In this document: in pieces, positions 1 to 13,600 of the stretch
How the letters are laid out: each line of letters starts with the position of its first letter
How positions within the stretch are numbered: the first letter of the stretch is position 1
From: Scylla paramamosain
Lineage: Eukaryota; Arthropoda; Malacostraca; Decapoda; Portunidae
Length of the DNA stretch: 64,000 bases
NCBI RefSeq assembly: GCF_035594125.1
Contig: NC_087163.1
Coordinates: 12,124,001-12,188,000 of the forward strand
Direction: 5' to 3'
The notes under the pieces: model-generated
The model's input: only the letters and a program-made list of their open reading frames with translations
Databases searched by the model: none
What the model was told of the DNA's origin: nothing
Position numbers and translations under genes: made by a program

Positions 1-764
1 GACACTTTTCTGATAATGTCATTTTTTTCCCACATAAAGCTAGTTTTTGCATGTAATTTGGGATTTTCGTAGAAGTAAGAATGTGAAAAACACACTCCAA
101 AATACACACATTTGGTAAGCTGTAGTTCTGTTTTCTCAATTAAAAGTGTTATTCATAGAGTTTTACCATTTTGGTATGTAAGAAACTTCTCTAGTACGCT
201 ACACGAGTTTTTGCGTTTCTTTTTGTCTTGTGGTTCTTGTGAAACTATGAAAACAATCATTATACACGTTTCTCTAAATGTCCTTTTTATTTCCCAATAT
301 AGAGTGCTTTTACATCCATTTTTCGCGTTTTTTTCGTAGGTAAAAAGCTCAAAAAGACTTTTTGGTAAATGTTTATTCTTATTTCTTCATATTTGTTGCT
401 TTGCATCCCTTTTAGCGTTTTTTCTACGTGAAACACTGAAAAGACACGTTTTCAGTAATTTTGTTTTTGCATTCACATATTGACTGACTTCCATATTATT
501 TATCCGTTTGGTGTCTAACATGCTGAAAAACACTGAAAAGTAGACAGGTTTTCTGGTAAACTCGTTTAATTTCCTACTCATATAGGTGGCTTTGCATGCG
601 TACTTTAGGGTTTTGGTAAATAACAATGTCTGAAAAGAAAAGCTATAATTAACTTTTTTGATAATGTTCTTTTTTCCACATAAATTCCCTGAATTTTGGC
701 AGAATTTTGGCATCTCACGGTACTTATGAAAATCAATACAAAAAAAAAAAAAAAAATGCAATTT

Positions 765-792
765 TTATTTATTTATTTATTTATTTATTTTT
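765..792. repeat. (TTTA)n microsatellite in monomer J
   Basis: About seven TTTA units follow a 17-base A-run at 740-756. The same A-run plus T-rich pairing sits at the end of monomer J in nearly every HOR unit, with variable length. It is a useful marker of the unit boundary. Confidence 0.8.
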
Positions 793-3146
793 TCTCTTTA
801 AAGAGTGTTATTTGTGGGTTTTAACGTTTTGGTACTTAAGCGAAAATTAAAAACAGTCATAATACACATTTCTCGTAATGTCCTTTTTCGTTTCCGAAAG
901 ATAGGTTTCTTTGCATGTATTTAAGCTGTTTTTATAGGTAACATGATCAAAAAACACATAGAACACATGTTTTTGGTAATGTTTTTCTGCTTCTCCATAA
1001 AGGAGGTGTTTTGAATGCGAATTTTAGCGTTTTGGTATGTAAGTGAGCTCAAAAACACATAATGGCCAAGTTCTTGGTCAAAGTTGGTTTTATTCCCATG
1101 TAATGTGATTGCCCTGCTTTTTTAGTGCTTTATTGTCTAACACGCTCAAGAAACACTCAAAAGACACTTCTGGTAATGTCATTTTTTTACAACATAAAGC
1201 TAGTTTCGCAGGGTATTTGGGATTTTGCTAAGAATGCTTTGAAAAAAAAACACTGAAAATACACGCATTTTGGTAAGGTTTATCTTTTTTACTCAATAAA
1301 AATTTCGTTATTCATGATGATTTTGAGCATTTTTTGGTATCTAAGAAACTTCTTTATATACACGAGTTTTTGCGTTTTTTGCCTTAGTGGATCTTGTGAA
1401 CCACAAGTTCTTTTGCTCGAAAATATCAAGAACACTCATTAGTTACACGTTTCTAATAATGTCCTTTTGTTTCCAGATAGGGAGTGGGTTTGCATCCATT
1501 TTCACCGTTTTTTGTAGATATGACAAGCTCAAAAAACACTCAAAATATACCTTTTTGGTAATGTTATTCTATTTTTTTTTCATATTGGTTGGTTTGCAAT
1601 CCGATTTAGCGTTTTTCTACTTGCAAAACACACCGAAAAGACACGTTGCTTCAGTAATTTTGTTATAACTTCCCATATAAAGTATGACTTCCATGTTATA
1701 TATATCGTTTTTGAGTGCTTCAACATACTGAAAAACACTCATGAGACAAGTTTCCTGGCAAAGACGTTTTATTTCCCCATATAAGTGGTTTTGCATGCGC
1801 TTTATAGGTGGTTTGCGACATAAGATTCGAAGAAAAAAAGCTAAAATTTAACTTTTTTGATAACGATTCTTTCTATTTCCACAAAATTTGCATGAATTTT
1901 GCTCGAATTTTGGCATCTCGGTACCTGTGAAGATGAATAAGAAAGAAAAAAAAAATATCGTATTTTTTTATTTATTTTTATTTTTTTCTCAATAGAGAGA
2001 TTATTTAATGGCTTTTTTAGCTTTTTGGTTCTTAATGAATTTCAAAAACACTCATAATACACGTTTCTCGTAATGTCCTTTTGTTTCCCACAAATAGGGT
2101 TCTTAGCATGTATTTAAGCGTTTTATTGGTAAAATGATCAAAAACACTCAAAATACATGTTTTTGGTAATGTTATTCTTTTCTCCATAAAGTGTGTTTTT
2201 TGCATGCGTTTTAGTGTTTTGGTATATAAGGAGCTCAAAAACACTTAAAGGCAGAGAAGTTCTTGTGTAAACATTGATTTTATACCCATGTAATGTGATT
2301 GCCTTACTTTTTAGTGCTTTTACTGCATATCACGCTACAGTAAAAACACTCAATACACACCTTTCTGAAAATGCCATTTTTTTTACCACATAAAGCTGGT
2401 TTCGCAATGAATTTGGGGTTGGAGGTAACTAAGTAATGTGAAAAGCACTCAAAATACACGCATTTAGTAAAGGTTGTCCTGTTTCTCAATTCGCATGAGT
2501 TTCAGCATTTTGTGTATCTAGGAAACTTCTCCATATACACGAGTTTTTGCGTGTTTTTTGCCTTATTGTTATTTTTGAACTATAAAACACTCATTATACA
2601 CTTTTCTCAGTAATGTCCTTTCTTTCTCAATATAGAGTGCTTTGCATCAATTTTCGCGTTCTTTTTTTTTAGGTAACAAGCTCAAAAACACTCAAAATGT
2701 AACTTTTTGGTAATATTTTTCTATTTCTTGATATTTGTTGGTTTGCATCTGTTTTAGGAGTTTTTTCAACGTAAAATACTGAGAATACACGTTTTAAAGT
2801 AATTTTTGTTTTGAAATTCCCCATATTGAGTGAGTTCATTATTATTTATCGTTTTGGTGTCTAAGATGCTGAAAAACACTCAGAAAGACAATTTTCTGGT
2901 AAAGTCATTCAATTTCCTAATATAGGAGGGCTTTTGCATGCTCTTTAGGAGTTTGGTACATATGCACAGTCCGTAAAAAAAAAAAAAAAAAAAACTTTTT
3001 GACATAATATTCTTTTATCATATAATTGCCCTGAATTTTCCCAGAATTTTGTCATATCGGTACCACCTATGAAGATGAATGACAAAAAAAAAAAAAAAAA
3101 ATCTATTTTTATTTTTTTTATTTATTTATTTATTTTTTCTAAATAA

Positions 3147-5120
3147 AAAGTGTTATTTGTGGGTTTTAGCTTTTTGGTACTTGAGGAACTTAAAAACACT
3201 TTCTGTTTCCCAAATATAAGGTTCTTTTTATGTATTTAAGCGTTTTTATAGATAACATGACTCAAAAACACTCAATATACATGTTTTTGGTAATGTTATT
3301 ATAGTTTCTCCATAAAGTGCGTTTTTTGCAGGCGTTTTAGTGTTTTGGTATATAAGGAGCTCAAAAACACTTAAACTCCAAAAGTTCTTGGCAAAAAATT
3401 GATTTTATTCGAATTTAATGTGATTCCCCTGCTTTTTAGTGCTTTAAAACTCAAAAAACGCTCAAAAACATTCAAAAGACACTTTTCTGGTAATGTCATT
3501 TTTTTCCACATAAATCTGGTTTCGTATGCAATTTGGGGTTTTGGTAACTAAGAATGTGAAAAGCTTTTCAAAATACACGACGCATTTTAGTAAGGTTGTT
3601 CTGTTTTTCAATTAAGAGTGTTATTCATGAGTTTCAGCATTTTGGTATCTAAGAAACTTATCCATATATACAAGGTTTTGGTAATGTTATTCTGTTTATC
3701 CATAAAAGTGTGTTTTGGCATGCGTTTTAGCAGTTTTGGTATATAAGGAGCTCAAAACACTTAAAGGCAAGTTATTTGTAAAAAATGGTTTTTTATTCCA
3801 ATGTAATGTGGATTGCCCTGCTTTTTGAGTGCTTTATTACTAATCACGCTGAAAAAACACTCAAAAGACGCGCTTTTCTGGTAAAGTTTTTTTTTTCCCA
3901 CAAAGCAATTTTTGCATGTAATTTGGAGTTTTTGGTAAATAAGAATGTGAAAAGCACTGAAAATACACACATTTAGTAAGGTTGTTCTTGTTTATCAATT
4001 AAGAGTGTTATTCATGAGTTTCAGCATTTTGATGTCCTAGGAAATCTCTCTATATACACGAGTTTTTCCGTTGTTTGCTTTGTGGTTCTTTTTTGAACTA
4101 TAAAACACCTCCATTATACACTTTTTCTTGCAATGTCCTTTTTCTTTCCCAATATAAAAAAAGTGCTTTGCATCAATTTTCGCCATGTTTTTTGTAGGTA
4201 AAGAGCTCAAAAACACTCAAAATATACCTTTTTGGTAACGTTTTTCTATTTCTTGATATTGGTTGGTTTGCCTCCGTTTTAACGTTTTTCTACGTAAAAC
4301 ACTGAGAAGACACGTTTTCAGTAACTTTGTTTTGGATTCCCATATAGAGTAAGTTCCATATTATTTATCGTTTTGGTGTCTAACATGCTAAAAAAAAACA
4401 CATAAAACACAGATTTCTGGTAAGGTTGTTTAATTTCCTCTTTTTACACAAAATATACTTTTTTGGTAATGTTATTCTATTTCTTCATATTGGTTGGTTT
4501 GCATCTGTTTTAACGTTTTTCTACGAAAATCTTTTAAAAGACACGTTTCCAGTAATTTTATTTTGGATTTCCATATAGAGTGACTTTCATATTATTTATC
4601 GTTTTGGTGCCTAACATACTTTTTGGTGCCTTTTGCTTCTCAATATAGAGTGCTTTCCATCCATTTTTGCGTTTTTTGTAGGTAACAATTTCAAAAACAC
4701 TCAAAATATACCTTTTTGGTAATGTTTTTCGATTTCTTCATTTTGGTTGGTTTGCATCCGTTTTAGCATTTTCTACGTAAAACACCGAAAAGACACGTTT
4801 TCAGTAATTTTTTTTTGGATTCCTATATAAATTGACTTTTTTTGGGTTTTATCGTGTTGGTTCCTAACATGCTGAAAAACACTCATAAGACAGTTTTCTG
4901 GCAAAGACGTTTAATTTTCCCCATATAGGTGCCTTTGCATGCACTTTAGAGTTTGGTACATAACAGTCCGAAAAAAAAGCTAAATTTAACTTTTTTGATA
5001 ATATTCTTATTTCATGTAATTTCCTGAACTTTGCCCGAATTTTGGCACCTCGTTACCTGTGAAGATAAATAAGAATGAAAGAAAATAGTATTTTTTTTAT
5101 TTATTTTTTTTTTCTCAATA
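3147..5120 (+). repeat. Expanded HOR unit with reiterated C-D-E and G-H-I blocks
   Basis: This unit is 1974 bp instead of about 1.1 kb. Monomers C-D-E and part of F (about 3310-3675) are followed by the end of B and a second C-D-E-F (about 3676-4160). Then G-H-I occurs three times, at about 4160-4435, 4440-4620 and 4630-4925, before J. The extra pieces sum to roughly the excess length. The joints fall inside monomers at equivalent positions (near 3675, 4440 and 4625), as expected from unequal exchange between monomers in register. Confidence 0.7.
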
Positions 5121-5455
5121 AAGAGTGTTATTTGTGGCTTTTAGCTTTTTCGTACTTAATGAACTTAAAAACACTCATAATACACGTTTCTCGTAATATC
5201 CTTTTGTTTCCCAAAAATAGGGTTCTTTGCATGTATTTAAGCGTTTTTATTGGTAACATGATCAAAAACACTCAAAATATATGTTTTTGGTAATGTTATT
5301 CTGTTTCACCATAAAGTGTATTTTGCATGCATTTTAGTGTTTTGGTATATAAGGAGCTCAAATACACTTAAAGGCAAGTTCTTGTTAAAAATTGTTTTTT
5401 TTTTCCAATGTAATGTGTTTGCCCTGCTTTTTAGTGATTTATTGCCTAACACGCT

Positions 5456-7609
5456 TTGGAAGTTTTTAAGTTTATAATGTACCAAAACGATAAAACATGC
5501 AAAATTCCTTTCCTGCAGAAATATAAAAACTTTACCAAAAACGAGCATTTTGGGCGATTTTTCAGCTTGTTTTGTATAAAAGCGTCAAAATGCATAAAAA
5601 ACCCTATATAAGAAAACGAAAAGACATTAAGAGAAACTCAGTATTATGAGTTTTTTTTAGCTTATTAGGTACCGAAATGATAAAACGCACGATTTGCCTT
5701 CTGTATGGAGAAAACGGCATTTTAAGTGTATTTAGCTTTGTTAGGTATCAAAACGCTTCAAATGCAAGCAAAGCACCCGATATGGGGAAAATAAAAGACA
5801 TTTCCAGAAATATGTCTTTTGAGAGTTTATGAGTGTGTTAGGCACAAAAAGCTCTTAAAAAAGCATGGAAAGTCTCGTAAATGGGAAAACATTAAGTGTT
5901 TTGAGGTACTTACATACCAAACCGCTAAAACGGTTGCAAAACACTCTTTATGGAGAAACTCAATAGCTTTACCAAAAACATGCATTTTGAGAGATTTTGT
6001 GCCTGTTACGTACAAAAACGATAAAATACATGCAAATAACCCTAAAATGGGAAAAGAAACGTATATTTTGAGTGGTATTGAGCTTCATAAGTACCAGAAC
6101 ACTAAAACGTATGAATAATACTCTATATGGAGAAACGGAACAAGATTAACCAATCCTTGTGTTTTAAGGCTTTTTTCACGTTATTAGGCGAAAATGCATG
6201 CAAACCATACTATATGGGGAAAGGAAACATTTCCAGAAACATGTCCTTTCACTGTTTATCACCATGTTAGGTGCCAAGAAGCTAAAAACCAAGGAAAGCA
6301 CCATTTAGGAGAAAACAAAATATTACAAAAACTTTTAATTTCAGTGCTTACTTACATACAAAAACATTTAAACGCATCCAAAACGCCTTGGAAAAACTGA
6401 ATAACATTACCAAAAAAAGCGTGTATTTTCAGTGTTTTGAGCTTGTTACGCAAAAAAAAAAAGTAACCAACGACATTATGAGAAACTTATATAAAGAGCG
6501 TTTTTGAGCTTCTCAGATACCAAAACGCGAAAATGCATAAATGATATTCTCTTTAGAGAAAAACAACAATATTAGATACCAAAACGCTAAAAAACAACGA
6601 AAGCTCCCTATTTGGAAAAGCAAAACATTACCAAAAGCGTGTCTTTTGAGAGTTTTTACAGCTACGTATGTACCAAAACGCTAAAATGCATGCAAAGCAC
6701 ATTTTATGGAGAAACAGAATAACATTACCAGAAATATGCATTTTCAGTTTTTTTTTTATCTTACGTATAAAAAAAAGCAAAAATGCATGCAAAGTAACCT
6801 AAATGGCGATACGAAAAGAAATAAAAAGACACTTCATTTATCAGTGTTTTTGATATTCTTAAGTAGCAAAATGCACAAACGCATGTATAACATTATATAT
6901 GAAGAAACAGACATTACCGAAAACGAATATTTTGAGTGCTTTTTTCACATTGTTACGTAACAAAAACGCCAAAATGCATGAAAATCACCCAATATCGATA
7001 AAATAAAGGACTTTACGAGAAAGATGCCATTAGTGCTTTTGAGCGTCTTAGGTACCAAACGCGAAAACTATTTAGTACCACTGTATATGGAGAAACAGAA
7101 CATTACCAAAAACGTTTATTTTGTGTTTTTCAAAATTTTATGTACCAAAACGTCAAAATGACTCCAGAGCACCATCTATGAGGAGATGAAACGATATTTC
7201 CAGAAACATGTCTTTTGAATGTCGATTGTTGTTGTTAGGTACCAAAGTTATAAAAAAAAAAAACATGGAAAGCTACCTATATGAAAGAACAAGTCAACCA
7301 AAAATTTATCTTTTGGATATTTTCAGCTACTTACGTACCATAACGCTGAGCTGTATGCAAAACACCTTTTATTACCATAAACAATTTTTTTTCTTTTTAC
7401 ATATAAAAAGAAACATAAATGCATGCAAAATACTTTGCATAAGGAAACGAAAAGACATTAGAAGAAACTTTTATAATAAGTGTTTTTTTTTTGTTTCTTA
7501 GGTACCAAGACCTATATGACGCATTGAAGAACAGTCTATATGGATAAGAGAACAAGATTACCAAAAATGTGCTCTTTGTGTGTTTTTCACATTGTTAGGT
7601 ACGAAAACA
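5456..7609 (-). repeat. Divergent monomer block, reverse orientation
   Basis: The monomers read in reverse (ACCAAAACGCTAAAA, GCATGCAAA, TTACCAAAAAC and TTTTGAGTG boxes). They do not follow the A-J order and are more diverged from each other than in the neighbouring HOR arrays. No J-type A/T tract punctuates the block. From about 6255 to its end it matches about 52.58-53.9 kb in inverted orientation. Short open frames here, including one of 97 codons at 7208-7501, are repeat translations and not genes. Confidence 0.75.
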
Positions 7610-7625
7610 CTCTCTAAAGAGTGTT
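7606..7625. repeat. Palindromic orientation-switch junction
   Basis: A perfect 8-bp inverted repeat, AACACTCT / AGAGTGTT, with the 4-base spacer CTAA sits exactly where reverse monomers meet forward monomers. The same junction, reverse-complemented, occurs at 52572-52591, so this turn-around formed before the segment was duplicated. Confidence 0.8.
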
Positions 7626-10600
7626 ATTTGTGGGTTTTAGCTTTCTCATACTTAACGAACTTAAAAAAACTCATAATACACGTTTCTCGTAACGTCCTTT
7701 CATTTTCGAAACATAGGGTTCTTTCCATGTATTTTAGCTTTTTTTATAGGTAACATGATGAAAAACACTCAAAATACATGTTTTTTTGTAATATTATTCT
7801 GTTTCTCCATAAAGCGTGTTTTGCATGCGTTTTAGCGTTTTGGTATGTAAGGAGCTCAAAAACACAAGTTCTTGGTAAAATTTCGTTTTATTCCCATGTA
7901 ATGTGATTCCCATGCTTTTTACTGTTTTATTGCCTATCACGCTCAAAAACTTTTTGGTAATGTCATTTTTTTCCCACATAAAAATAGTTTCGCATGCAAT
8001 TTAGGGTTTTGGTAACTAAGAATGTGAAAAGCACTCAAAATACACGCATTTGGTAAAGCTGTTCTGTATTCTTAATTAAGAGTGTTATTCCTGAGTTTCA
8101 GCATTTTCGTATCTAAGAAATTTCTTTATATACACGAGTTTTTGCGTTTTTTACCTTGTGGTTCTTGTGAAACTATAAAACACTCATTATACACATTTCA
8201 GGTAATGTCCTTTTGTATCCAAATATACAGTGCTTTCCATCCATTTTCGCATTTTTTTTAAGGTAATGAGCTCAAAAACATTAAAAATATACCTTTATGT
8301 TAATATTATTCTATTTCTTCATATTCGTTGGTTTGCATCCTGTTTAGTGTTTTTCTTCCTAAACGTAGAAAGACGTAAAACGTAAAAAGACACTTTTTTT
8401 TCAGCAATTTTGTGATGGATTCCCATTTTGAATGACTTACATATTATTTATCGTTTTGGTGCCTAACATACTAAAAAACACTCAAAAGACAGGTTTCTGG
8501 TAAAATTGTTTAATTTCCCGATATAGGAGGCTTTGGATGCACTTTAAGGTTTGGTACATAACAGTCTGAAAAAAAAGATAAAATTAACTTTTTTTCATAA
8601 TGTTCTTTTTTCACATAATTTCCCTTAAATTTTCCAGAATTTTGGCATCTCGATACCTATTAAGATGAATGACAAAAAAAAATTTCTATTTTTTTATTTA
8701 TTTATTTTTTTTTCTCTATAAAGAGTGTTATTTGTGGGTTTTAGCTTTTTGGTACTTGAGGAACTTAAAAACAATCATTATACACGTTTCTTGAAATGTT
8801 TTTTCGTTTCTCAAACATAAGGTTCTTTGCATGTAATTAAGCGCTTTTATAGGTAACATGATCAAAAACACTCAAAATACATGTTTTTGGTAATGTTATT
8901 CTGTTTCTCCATTAAGTTTGTTTTCGATGCGTTTTAGCAGTTTGCTATGTAAGGAGCTCAAAAACACATATTGGCAAGTTCTTGGTAAAAGTTGGTTTTA
9001 TTCTAATGTAATGTGATTGTCCTGCTTTTTAGTACTTCATTGCCTAACACGCTCAAAATCAATTAAAAGACACTTCTGGTAATGTCATTTTTTTCCCTCA
9101 TAAAGCTAGTTTCGCATGCTATTTTGGGTATTGCTAGTTAGGAATATGAAAAACACTGAAAATACAGGCATTTGCTAAGGTTGTTCTGTTTCTGAATTAA
9201 GATTGTTATTCATGAGTTTCAGCATTTTGGTATCTAAGAAACTTCTTTATATACACGAGTTTTTGCGTTTTTTCTACGCAAAACACTGAGAAGATACATT
9301 TTCAGTAATTTTGTTTTGGATTCCCATATAGAGTGAGTTCCTTATAATTTATCGTTTTGGTGTCTAACATGCTGAAAAACACACAAAAAATAGATTTCTC
9401 GTAAGGTCGTTTAATTTCCTCATATAGGAGGCTTTGCATGCACTTTAGGGTTTGGTACATAACAGTCCGAAAAAAAGCTAAAATTATCTTTTTTTATAAT
9501 ATTCTCTTATAATATAATTGCCTTGAATTTTCCCAGAATTTTGGGATTTCAGTACCTAATGAAGATGAATAACAACAAAAAAAAAAAATCCTATTTTTTT
9601 ATTTTTTTATTTATTTATTTTTTTCTAAATAAAGAGTGGGTTTTAAGTTTTTGGTACTTAACAAACTTAAAAACACTCATAATATACGTTTCTCGTAATG
9701 TCCTTTTCTTTCCCAAACATAAGGTTCTTTTCATGTATTTAAGCGTTTTTATAGATAATATGATCAAAACACTCAAAATACATGTTTCTGGTAATGTTAT
9801 TCTGTTTCTCCATAAAGTATGTTTTTACATGCGTTTTAGCGGTTTAGTATATAAGGAGATCAAAAACACTTAAAGGCAAGTTCTTGATAAAAAATTGGGT
9901 TTATTCAAATATAATGTTATTGCCCTGCTTTTTAGTGCTTTAATGCCTATCACTCAAAAGACATTTTGAGTGTTTTTGAGCCTCGTAATGTAATTTTTTT
10001 TCTCACATAAAGCTGGTTTCGCATGCAATTTGCGGTTTTGGTAACCAAGAATGTGAAAAGCTTTAAAAATACACACATTTAGTAAGGTTGTTCTGTTTCT
10101 AAATTAGGAATGTTATTCATGAGTTTCAGCATTTTTGTATCTAGGAAACTTCTCCATATCCACAAGTTTTTGCGTTTTTTGCCTTTTGGTTCTTTTGAAC
10201 TATAAAACACTCATTATACACTTTTCTTATAATGTTCTTTTATTCCCTAATATAGAGTGCTTTGCATCAATTTTTGCGTTTTTTTGTAGGTAACAAGCTG
10301 AAAAACACTCAAAATATACTTTTTTGGTAATGTTTTTCTATTTTTTTTATATTGGTTGGTTTGCATCCGCTTTTACGTTTTTCTACGTAAAACACTGAGA
10401 AAACACGTTTTCAGTAGTTTTGTTTTGGATTCCCATATAGAGTGAGTTCCTTATTTATTTATCGTTTTGGTGCCTAACATTCTCAAAAACACTCAAAACA
10501 CAGATTTCTAATAAAGGTCGTGTAATTTCCTCATATAGGAGGCTTTGCATGCACTTTAGGGTTTGGTATATAACAGTCCGAAAAAAAAAGCTAAAATTAA

Positions 10601-13600
10601 CTTTTTTGATCATTTTCTTTTATCATATAATAGCCCGGAATTTTCCCAGAATTTCGGCATCTAGGTACCTATGAAGATAACAAAAAAAATAAATAAATCG
10701 TATTTTCTATTTTTTAATTATTTATTTTTCTAAATAAAGAGTGTTATTTGAGGGTTTTAGCTTTTTGGTACTTAAGGAACTAAAAAAAACACTTATAAGA
10801 CATATTTCTCGTAATGTCCTTTCGTTTCCCAAACATAAGGTTCATTGCATGTATTTAAGCGTTTTTATAGATAACATGATCAAAAACACTCAAAATACAT
10901 GTTTTTGGTAATGTTATTCTGTTTCTCCATAAAAGGTGTTTTGCATGCCTTTTAGCGTTTTGGTATGTAATGAGCTCAAAAACACCTAAAGGCAAGTTCT
11001 TGGTAAAACTTAGTTTTATTCAAACGTAATGTTTTTAACACGCACAAAAACACTCGAAAGACATTTTCTGGTAATATTATTTTTTTCCCATATAAAACTA
11101 GTTTCGCATGGAATTTGGGGTTTTGGTAACTAAGAATGTGAAAAACACTCAAAATACAGGCATTTAGTAAGGTTGTTCTGTTTCTTAATTAAAAGTGTTA
11201 TTCATGAGTTTCAGCATTTTGGTATGTAAGAAACTTCTCTAATACACACATTCGGTATGGTAGTTCTGTTTCGCAATTAAAAGTGTTATTCATGAGTTTC
11301 AGCATTCTGGTATGTAAGAAACTTCTTTATGTACGCATGCTTTTGAGTTTTTTTTTCCTTGTGGTTCTTGTGAAATTATAAAACGCTCATTATACACGTT
11401 TCTCGAAATGTCCTTTTCTTTCCTAATATAGAGTGCATTTCATCTATTTTCGCATTTTTTTTTTTGTAGGCAACAAGCTCAAAAACATCAAAATATATCT
11501 TTTTGGTAGTGTTATTCTATTTCTTCATATTGGTTAATTTGCATCTGTTTTAGCGTTTTTCTACGTAAATCACTGAAAGACACGTTTTCAGTAATATTGT
11601 TGAATTTGCTGAAAACACACTCAAAAGACAGGTTCCTGGTAAAGTCGAGTAATTTCTCCATATAGGTGGCTTTGCATGCACTTCAGGGTTTGGTACATAA
11701 CTCCGGAAAAAAGCTAAAATTATTTTTTTATAATGATTTTTTTTTTTTACAAAATTTCCCTGAATTTTTCCAGAATTTTGGTATCTCGGTACCTATGAAG
11801 ATGAATAAGAAATTTTTTTTTCTCTCTCTATGAAGTGTTATTTGTGAGTTTTAGCTTTTTGGTACTTAAGGAACTTAAAAACACTCATAATACACGATTT
11901 TCGTAATGTCCTTTTCTTATAGAAACATAGGGTTCTTTACATGTTTTTATAGGTAACATGATCAAAAACACTCAAAATACATAATTTTGGTAATGTTATT
12001 CTATTTCTCCATAAAGGGTGTTTTACATGCGTTTTAGCGTTTTGGTATGTAAGGAGTTAAAAAACACTTAAAGGCAAGTTCTTCGTAAAAGTTGGTTTTA
12101 TTCCAAAGTAATGTCATTGTTCTGCTTTTTAGTGCTTTGTTGTATATCACGCTCAAAAACACTCAAAAGACATTTTTCTGGTAATGTAATTTTTTTCCCA
12201 CATAAAGCTAGTTTTGCATGTAATTTGGCAATTTCGTAACTATGAATGTGAAAAACACTCAAAATACACAATTTGGAAGGGTAGTTCTGTTTCTCGATTA
12301 AAAGTGTTATTCATGCATTTCTTCACTTTGGTATGTAAAAATTTTTTCTATATACACGAGTTTTTGCGTTTATTGCCTTGTGGTTCTTGTGAAACTATAA
12401 AACACTCATTATACATGTTTCTGGAAATGTTCTTTTGTTTCCTAATATAGAGTGTTTTCCATCCATTTTTGCATTTTTTGTAGGTAACAAGCTTGAAAAC
12501 ACTCAAAATATATCTTTTTGGTAATGTTATTCTATTTCTTCATATTGGTTGGTTTCCATCCGTTTTAGCGTTTTTCTTCGTAAATCTCTGAAAAGACTCG
12601 TTTTCAGTAATATTGTTGAAATTGCTTCTGGTACAGGTTTCTGGTAAACTCATGTAATTTTCCCATATAAGTGACTTTGCATGCACTTCAGGGTTTGGTA
12701 CATAACTCCGGAAAAAAGATGAAATTATTTTTTTTATATTTTTTTTTACTTTATCTAACTTCCCTAAATTTTGCCAGAATTTTAACATCTTGGTACCTAT
12801 GAAGATGAATAACAAAAAAAAAATTTGTATTTATTTATTTTATTTTTTTTTCTGTATAAAGAGTGTTATTTGTGTTTTAGCTTTTTGGTACTTAATTAAC
12901 CTAAAAACTCTCATAATACACAATTTTCGTAATATCCTTTCGTTTTACAAACATAGGGTTCTTTGCATGTATTTAAGCGTGTAACATGATCAAAAACACT
13001 TAAAATTCATGTTTTTGGTAATGTTATTTTGTTTCTCCATAAAGGGTGTTTTGTATGCGTTTTGACGTTTTGTTATGTAAGGAGTTAAAAACACTTAAAG
13101 GCATCTTTTTGGTAAAAGTTGGTTTTATTCCCATGTGATGTGATTGTTCTGCTTTTTAGTGCTTTGTTGCATATCACGCTCTAAAACACTCAAAAGACAC
13201 TTTTCTGGTAATGTCATTTTTTCCCACATAAAACTAGTTTTCCTTGTAATTTCGGATTTTCGTAACTAAGAATGTGAAAAACATTCAAAATACTCACATT
13301 TTGTAAGATAGTTCTGTTTCTCAATTAAAAGTCTTATTCATGAGTTTCAGCATTTTGGAATGTAAGAAACTTCTTTATATACACGAGTTTTTGCGTTTTT
13401 TGCCTTGTGTTTCTTGGGAAACTATAAAACACTCATTTTACACGTTTCTCGTAATGTCCCTTTGCTTCCCAATATAGAGTGCTTTCCATCCATTTTCGCG
13501 TTTTTTGTAGGTAACAATTTCAAAAACACTCAAAATATACCTTTTTGGTAATGTTATTCTATTTTTTCATTTTTGTTGGTTTGCATCCGTTTTAGCGTTT

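Larger units (their letters stand above)
1..5455 (+). repeat. Forward HOR satellite array, block 1
   Basis: Tandem monomers of about 95 bp run in the forward sense (GCATGC box, then TTTTGGTA, then CAAAAACACTCAAAA, then TTTTTGGTAATG). Monomer A, recognised by GTGTTATTTGTGG just after the T-rich tract of J, starts near 801, 1995, 3147 and 5121. The first two intervals are 1.15-1.2 kb. The third is 1974 bp because monomers C-D-E and G-H-I are reiterated inside it. No gene is present; the short open frames here are accidental translations of the repeat. The block ends where orientation flips near 5455. The first 1.1 kb pairs with about 35.3-36.3 kb and with about 57.1-58.2 kb. Confidence 0.85.

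Noticed and set aside
740..792. A-run followed by TTTA repeats as a retrotransposon poly(A) tail
   Set aside because: It recurs at the same place in every HOR unit and is part of monomer J. No target duplication or reverse-transcriptase remnant is seen.
7208..7501. 97-codon frame with a close counterpart at 52670-52984 on the other strand, which might suggest conservation
   Set aside because: The similarity reflects the inverted duplication of the DNA. The flanks are equally similar and the end of the frame is not preserved.
9523..9873. 116-codon forward frame
   Set aside because: It spans J, A and B satellite monomers, and homologous positions in other HOR units are broken by stops and indels.
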